Part shown: positions 51,501-60,500 of the stretch, piece by piece
How the letters are laid out: each line of letters opens with the position of its first letter
Numbering within the stretch: the stretch's first letter is position 1
From: Symsagittifera roscoffensis
Taxonomy: Eukaryota > Xenacoelomorpha > Acoela > Convolutidae
DNA length: 64,000 nt
NCBI RefSeq assembly: GCF_963678635.1
Contig: NC_087068.1
Coordinates: 38,961,649-39,025,648, forward strand
Direction of reading: 5' to 3'
Notes under the pieces: model-generated
What the model was told of the DNA's origin: nothing
Databases searched by the model: none
What the model saw: only the letters and a program-made list of their open reading frames with translations
Program-made: the position numbers and the translations under genes

Positions 51501-54500
51501 GTGCTTGTTGTCGGTGAAGCAAGAGAAACCAGTGCAGTCATCTGTCTCGTTGTTATCTCCGCAATGCTTCTCATCCGACCCATCTGTACAGTCTCTAGTT
51601 CCGTCGCAACTGCAAAACGAACAACAAAAAAATATCAAAACTTAATTAATTTCACTCATTGTAGCAAATGAAACCAGTGGCTAATATTGAAAAACGCTAA
51701 GTTTAATCAATATGGCCAAACCATTATCCTTTTGTTTATCGCTCATCAAAAATTGAAAGGTTAATGCGTTATATTACACAGAGGCGAAGCTGAACTTCGC
51801 AAACACAAGCAAGAGGCGACAAAAAAGAGTATCGAACTCACAGCACGTCGACCACACTATTAAACGACCACTGATTCCAAACAATTAATTGAAAAGCAAA
51901 TAAGGTGCTTTAAAATTGATATGGAGCATATTGATCGAAGTAAAATGCTAAAACAATTTCAGCACAAAAATTTTGAAACCAGATGTGCGACTTTTATTAA
52001 ACTAAAAGGATTATCTTCGCTTCGCCAACACTACAAAAAGCAGCTCTATCAAGTGCAATAAAAAAAATCGAAAAGAGACTCGAATTAGTAAAAATCGGCT
52101 ATGTCTCGGATTCGATCTGCGACCTTAAGAACACGAGTCTCATACACTAACCACTCAGCCACGGACGCTTAATTAGTCACAAACAGTTGCCACTAATACG
52201 GCAGAGAACAGATGCTATGAAATTTCAAATGCTACAGTTCGTGATTATAGCCAGTGAACATTTTAATGAACAATTATATTTGCGAGTTAGGTTAGAAAAA
52301 AGAAGGCTCGTACTAATACATTACGCGGCTAAATATACACAACGCTACTAACACAATACGCTGTAAAAAAGCGGACTAGTCCTTTTAAACAAGCAATTCT
52401 TGTGTAAGCACTTATTTAATGAATCTTAACTTCGTTCAATAGTCAACTTAGTCAACTTCATTTAACTTAGTCAACTTCATTTTGCTGGAAGTTCAAACGC
52501 AGAGGCGAAGCGGCGTTTCGCACCATTTGCGATTAAACACAATAACAAAAAAAAAATGGAAAACGTTGAAAAAACTAGTTCTACCAAAAAATAAATTTTC
52601 GTACGTCTGGATAGAATTGACTCTAGGCAACATACTAGAAATTGGAAAATTAAATTAGCAACGGAACAAAACTTGCAAAGCGGAAATAAAGCCGGCAATC
52701 TTTAAGCAGACACAAATTGAGCAGAAAAAATATGATTTCATTAAAATCTTTACAGTTGTAAGCCCCACATGAGATTAGAACGAACAACACTTGCACTTTC
52801 AATTACATAGGAAGTTCCTTACAGCACAAGATAAGAAAAATCAGTCGTCAACCTTTGAGCAGACACCTGTTGAGCCGAAACACAAATTATCTAAAACAAA
52901 TTGAAAAGTTTCAAGTTCACCTTCCTGAACCTACAAAGAACAGCACTTGCACTTGTTTGAAAACTTTTTCCAGGACAAACCAGATTTTTTATGTGACAAC
53001 TAAGCCGACAAAATTTCAGCAGAATAAAAAAAGTCCAACAATACAATTTTTACCGATTTTTTTTTTCAATTGCATATTAACTGAAAAAAAAACAAGGTCC
53101 GGCTGAGTCGAACTTCAGAACTTAGGGAACAAAGGCGGCAGCGTTAAATCTACGCCGAGTGGGAAGATACCTGGATGTTGTAAATGTTCAATAAAAAACG
53201 AGTTGAAGAAAACTAAGACGTGTAAAAAAAGTTGTTTACTGGAAAAATGATTGTTCCAATTTCAAGACACTTGTTCTCGCAGGTGATATAATACCTGATT
53301 TTGTTGAACAGAAATTTTTAATCTCGAAACAACAGAATATAAATTTATCATGCCATAAAATAGAAGATAAAACACTTTTACCGAAAAAAAAACTATGAAA
53401 AATTTTAAAAACTCAGCAAAATGATGAGTTACAAGCTTTTAACAAGAGTAGAAATCCATGCTTAGCAAAATAGCCGAAAACAACAGTTCAGAAAACAACA
53501 GTTCAGAAGTAGGGACAAGAAGACGCTAAAAGGAAAAGTAAAAGTAAGTACAGTACCAAAAAAAAAATTTCATTTTAAAAAAAAGGAAATAAACTGAAAT
53601 AAATTCGGAAACTAGGCCGAAAACCACGAATCCCAAAAAAAATCTACATACCGAATCCAAAAAAAAATCTACATTTTTCCAAGAAAATTATTTGAAAGCA
53701 AGCTAACACAGGAAACGGACTACACTTATTTATTAGCTAAAGCAAGTTAATTTCATTTGAAATTTCAAGAAACTGAGCATGTCTGAAATTGAGCATCTCT
53801 GAAACTTACCATTCCTACACATTGACCATTCTGTGCCTAAAGATATTTACGCGAAAAAAAGTCGTGACCGATTGCAATTCACATAAAACAAAGATAAGAT
53901 TCAAACTTCGTATAATTCTTTGTTTTTAAGGTTAGAGATAGTTATTTGAGCACCTCGTTGGAAAAAGTTTGAATAACCAGCATCATCAAAAATAATAAAA
54001 TGAATCCTCCAAAAAAAAAAAGGCGCGTAAACAGATTTTGAGACGTGTACTGAAAAAACCAACCAAGGTCTTTTCACTTAGAAATTATCACCTGGATAAA
54101 ATAGTTTTGTTCATGAAAACCTCGCAGCCTACCTCCATTCACTATTGATGCAGAATCCACTGTCACACAGGAACTGATCAGGGGGACAGTATCCATTCGT
54201 CTGTGGGGTGTAGTCGCAGTCTAGCTCGTCAGTTCGGTCTTTGCAGTCGGCAACATGGTCACAGAACCAACTCGCCCTAAATTACAAACAAGCTCGAAAT
54301 AATGCTCAAGTTGGCAAAGGACAGTAGGAGGTATTATAAAACCAAGAACATAACCAACAGACAGTTGGAAAAAAGTCAATTAACTCAAAACACCTGAAAA
54401 CAAAAAGACTGAACATATTGGAAGCAATTTCACGAAAAAAGGATGTTCTAAAGCTTTCAGCTTTTCAAGAATCTTAATGGTTGAACTTCTTTTCTAAAAC

Positions 54501-57500
54501 TAACCCGGAATTGAAAAAAAGGATCACGAGTAATTTTTTAATCAGCTGAGGAATTTCTTATGAAAATCCACTTTAACTAAAAGTCATCAACTTTATTTGA
54601 CGCCATTTACACTTTTTTTTGCAGCGCGTAATGTGCTGCCTGACATTGGTCAAATTAATTTAAATTGAACTTACAATAAAATCAGAAGTCAGACCACAAA
54701 AAAATCAAATTTGAGCGAGAAAAAAAAACAAAAAAAAACGACCTGAACAAATATATTTATTCATTGATAGTTGAAACGTAGTGTTTTGGTTGAATTCCTA
54801 CAAAATTTTTGAAAAACCATGAATTTCTTGAAATGGCAGGTTAGATACAAAAAGAATTTAGTTATGTGGCGCTCAATGCTAGGTTTTTTTTTAAAACATT
54901 TTGTCAGAACTTTTACTTAACGCATCAAATTATCTAATTTTTTGGTGCATTTTCATTTTGGCTGTATATTGGGGACAGAAGCTTGTAGAAACAAGTATTT
55001 GTTGACCGGGACAACTGTCGCTGGACGATTAGAAACAAGCCAATGACTATGATCAAAGGTGTCGTGCCTTAAACTTGTCTTTCAGAGAAAAAGTTTCAAA
55101 AAAACTTCAAATGGGAGATTTGAATTCAGTTACATACTGGAACATTAAATTCAGTTAAATGATTTTTAAAAGTCAAATCATAACAAGTTGTCTCTTTGAG
55201 TAAAACTCTTCCTTCGAATGTAATCTTGCGCGTCGGGGGCATTCCTTGGTGAAGACTGGGGCGCCATTAGTGTGGCAGGAGGCAAGCTGATGTCAATCTT
55301 CATTCTATTGTTGCCATTCGTTCTAGCCGAACAGACACGCGCTATAAGGAGTCCAACAAACGGGCAAATCAGCAGAAGCGCTTCAAAAGAAATGCAAACA
55401 GGGGCGGATCTAGGATTTTCTCGTGGAGGGGGGTCAGATTTTCAAAAAAAATTCGAAATTTTTGACATTTTTTAGGTCCACTAAATTGATTATCCGAGCA
55501 GTTCCAAAGCACTAAAACGATCCTATTTTGTCGAAAATGTTTACCTCGAGTCTGAAAACATATGATAGCCCACAGTAAATTGGAAAATTCAGAATGATCT
55601 GAAGCAAAAAAAATTGAAGGAACCGAAAAAAAAAACATTTAATTAAATTTCTTATTTCATCCAAAATTGAGTTTTAAAGTGTAGTAAATTTACGCTAAGC
55701 TTTTTCAGTGTGAAAAACTTAAGTGTTAAATTTTTTGATAAAACAAGCCGTTTTACCAAGTTTCTTTTTTATTCCGCGGGGAATCTTCAATTGCGAGCTC
55801 TCATTTTGAAACCAAAATGTGAATTGCGATTCTTGGCAATAACGCTCAAACCAATGAGAGACAAAATTGATCGCAAAGAAATTTTGAAAATGAGCCACCA
55901 ATTGAAAAAAAAACATCCGAGCTGAACGAGGTAAAATACGCCCACAATTAATTTTTCATTTAACTAGAAATTTTTTAAATTATGAATTTGCCAGTTGGTT
56001 TCATAGCCAGTTCTTCGCGCATCGACATCTGAGACCAATTTCCAGTCGCACCGTTATAAACTAGAGACGCAGCCGATGAAGCTCGCCTTCTTCTTGACAA
56101 TAAAAACTCTCCTTTTCTATTTTCGGAACTCAAATCTTCTTCGTCATTTCCATCTTGCATAAAACAGCCTGCAGTTTTAGCTCTTTTTAGTCGCCGTTCT
56201 TCTGCCGCTTCTGAATACTTATTTGGAGGTCTTTCGTTCAGTCTCGCAGAATTCCCAACTTTTAGATATCCTTGGCATCTAACTCGGTCATTTCTCGGCT
56301 CCTCTTTCAAATTACGCAGCGAACTGTTTTCTCTGATTATTTTGTTGTAGTTTGTATCTAATGATGAAAGGGTGTAACTTTTGGGTAGAAACGGTCTTTT
56401 AATAACTGGCGTGGGTTCTTTGCCAGTTGTCAGTGTAAATACTTTCGGAGGTAAAGGGGAGAATAGGAAAGGTGATCGATTGGGCTCTGGTAAACCAGAA
56501 ATGGAGTTCAAGTTTCTCAGACGGCACTGGAGATAATTTCTCTTTGCCTCGTAAGAGCAAGGATAATACTCCATTTTTATGGATACGCAATTCAAACCAT
56601 ACTGTATCTTCTTAATTCAACTTTTTAAACAGACTTAGACATTTTTAAACAACTTTCAATCCAAAACTTATTGACAAATTTGTAGCTATCAAGTATTTGA
56701 TCAATAAAATTATTTTCAAACTCAAACGGAAAAGTCCAGGTGTTTCTTAACGCCAATTGATAACAAATTCTGTCTAGTTTGTTCTCTGTTTATTTTGGAA
56801 CGGAAATGATCACAAGGTTTCATCACCGAACAAGTCAAAAGCAAGATGAAAAACAGTTTGATCAGCAGTCAGCATTCAAATATGGTCATTCAAAATATAT
56901 CAAAAAAGACAGCCATCTTTTAGAACTGCACTGAATTATAAATACACTAAATTGATTATTCCGGGGAAACTTAAACTACTCAAACAAAACAAACATTAAG
57001 AAACTGATGAATTAGACAATTCTATATGGGGACTAAATTTTTTTTAAAGAATTGCAAACGGAAACAAATTCATTGTTGACGGCAATGCAGCAGATGTTGG
57101 TAGATGTAAATTAAATGTTATGAATTTTTTATTAGAAGCAGCCTCAGGCAAGCTTAAACGTAGAAGCTATCGACTATGCAGTTTTTCAAGCAGACACAAT
57201 GTACCAACTCGGTAGTTTAAACATGGAGTACTACAAAATCGATATACCGAGAACTTGCAACATCAAAGGAATTTTAATCATAATTCTGGCACAAAATGAT
57301 TGATAGATCAAGATCAATCGAAGATTAAACAGCTACATTTTCAAGCCAAACCGATACCTCTACGAGCAGTTAAGTATGTCATATAAGACATCAGCCATTT
57401 GGAAAAGAGTCAATGAATGCAAATTAACAGAAAAAATACTGATTTGTTTTTAAAGCCCATTTTTCGAAATTCGAAAAAAAATAGATGGACTTAGAGCTCT

Positions 57501-60500
57501 TTGAATTGCTATAACATTTTATTTCTATTCCGCTGGAATCTGAACAACAAATTCCACTTTCGAAACTAGAAATCGATCACGTTTTCTCTTGCCATTTCCT
57601 CTTTCACTATTGGAGAGCAAATTTTGCCCACCTTCTAGCAAACGATCTTGAATTGAACTCAAAATGTGCACGTATACCTAAAAGCAGTCATAAATGCAGT
57701 AATATGTATCAATGCCCTTTCTGTTCTGTTTGAAGAACTTTAACACTTTTCCTGAAAAACAATCATCACTAGCTATATACGAGTCAGAGCTACGTTCATC
57801 GAAAACAAAGACCGAAGCGCTCATTCATTTCTAGTCAATAATTTAAAAACATAAAAAAAAATTGCACTATTTACAACTTTTCAAACGCTTCCCGAAAATC
57901 TCGTGCTAGCTGTTTGATCCTCTCTGGTCTAGGTTGAAGGCAATCGCCTTATATGTCATTTACGAATATGAATTTTTGGGTTTTCAGGAGTGGGACTCCG
58001 TTTGCTTTAGCAGGGTGTCTATAGCATTTATTCAGCCAATTTATAGTCCCATATCGATACTGCTGACCAATTAAACCCAAAATTTCTACTCTTACATCGC
58101 ATTTCAAGCATGTATAATTCAAGTATTCCATTTCAAGCTACGCATTAAGCGGTTAGTTCTTCGGCCCAACAACATGTTCTTCCCGCTCATAACTTTTTGA
58201 AATTGTAATCTGACCTTTTCCAAATACATTGCGCATAAAAATGCTCACAATAGTTCCTCCTGAACATGACATTGATAATGTTTTTCTTAAAACTTTTTTT
58301 CACTAACAAAACTTTTTGATTTTTTATTGAAAATTTTTCGCACTTTGGTCATAAATTTGTCATTGATAAGCGTCACTTGCCTGGCATTTGGAAGATAAAA
58401 TTCAAAGGATATTTAAAAAATCAAAATTCAATACAGAGGCGAAGCTTTTCATCACAAACACTAGCCAGAACACGACAAAAAGCAGATCTATAAAGTGCAA
58501 TAAAAACCTTATTATAAGCCTCGAATTAGTTAAAATTCGGCTACGTCTCGGATTTGATCTGCGACCTAGAGATAAAGAATCTCACGCACTAACCACTCAG
58601 CCACGGACGCTTAACAGTTCAAAGAAAAGCCATAAACAAAGTAGAAAACAGATGCTATGGACCTTCCACTGTTACAGATCGTGATTATAGCAAGTGCCAC
58701 CAAATAAGCGAAGTTTTAATTAACCATTTTAGTTGTGAGTTAGATTAGAAAAGGTTCGTACTAATACACTACGCTGACGGCTAGTGTAAAAAAAACATGA
58801 GCGAACAAACTGGGAGACTTTTTCCGGGAAATATGCGAACAAAAAAGGCTCTTAAGAACGCCTTCACTTCGTGCATTGATGCTTAATAAAATTATCAACA
58901 CTACCCCTAACACTCATGAGTACAAGCTGACCTGTAAATTGAATTCTTCCCGTCATCATATCATGATATCATCAACGGTACCTTTCAAAACCCCATAACT
59001 AATTCGAAGTGTTGGAAACAAAAAATAGGCCATAAATAAACCGAATGTTTTGATGGAAACAAAAAAATAGGCCATAAATAAACCGGATGTCTGCACCGGA
59101 TGTTTTGATATTCTCATTGATAGATATATTTTATTTGGTCAATTGGAGATAAAGACCAGGACTATTTTCACAGGTGAATCTAATTTTAATTTATCAATTT
59201 ACACAGAGGCGAAGTTGCACATCGCATACAAAACAAAAATATGACCGATAACGCTACTCGGAAAAAATGAATGAGTAAAACTTTGAGTCTACAAAATTTC
59301 ATAAGTGACGCACGCCAATTATGAGTCTACATAATTGCTAACTGACCCAAGCCAATTATGACGTATTAGCAGTACCAGTCAATTTGGAAAAAAAAGAATT
59401 TACCAAATAACATGCCTCAATTTATAGAGCGGACGCATTTTAACTAGTATACGAAAAAGTTCATTAAAAACATCCGACCCTTCACAGGTTCTAATCTTTT
59501 TATTTTGTTACTGGCCTCCTTCCCTACCTCTACGATACAGATCCATGATAACTTGAAGCTAAAGTGACATTTGAATATAATGTATGTGTTAATATCCTTA
59601 GCATTGACTTAAAAGCAGGATCAAAATGAACACTTTCGAAATGAACACATTTTGTCGCAACAATTGCATTGCAACAAAATTTGAGACTTAGGCTGGAAAA
59701 AATATATAGTTCATACTATAACACAAGCTTTGCTTGTGTAATAAGCTAACCTGTTTATTTATATACAGATGGCGTGCTAGATTTAAAACCTGTTTTGATA
59801 GCTGCATTCTCAGTAGGCGAGCGGTTCTTTTAGGTTTAAATATTTCTGAAAAAAGATCATGTTACTACTTACGGAATGCACTTGGTGTCGTGTGGACATC
59901 TGATATCATCGCCGAGACAGGCTCCCGAGGTCGGATCAACAGTCGGGTACTCGGGCACAGGAGTTGTCGTAAATTTCCTATCTTGACACAGATCTTCCGC
60001 TTCATCTGCTCCGTTCGTGCATTGTTTTGTTTCGTCGCACAATTTGTCTCTGTACACACACTCTGGCTTCTCGTCGGTTGATGTTGATTTACAATCGAAC
60101 TAAACCAGAAAAAAATGTCATTTAAAAAAAATTGCAACTGTGTTTTCAACCAGCAACCATACATCAAAATTCTGATATTCTCGCTTTACGAATATAACCA
60201 ACAGACCGTCAATAGAACCGAAAAAAGACGACTCAATGAAACGTCTATTTATTTCGCATCATACCATTTTTGTTGTTGGAAAAACTTTAAAAAAAAAACG
60301 TCTCGAATTAGTTGAATTAAAAAACAACCCACAAAAACTATTCACGAAAAAAGACCTAAATAGATGCCTTCACATCGTTTATTGATATATTCCATGAAAA
60401 ACGGCCAAGTTAAAAAAAAGTGAGCTGTTCATTTGCGCCGATATCTTATTTGAGTGAATGACAAGAAGACGAGTCTGATCTAGACAGTGAATTTATTAAT

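Noticed and set aside
55272-55475. Small secreted-protein-like frame beginning with a hydrophobic segment
   Set aside because: The frame runs into the GCGGATCTAGGAT dispersed repeat and has no splice or conservation support.
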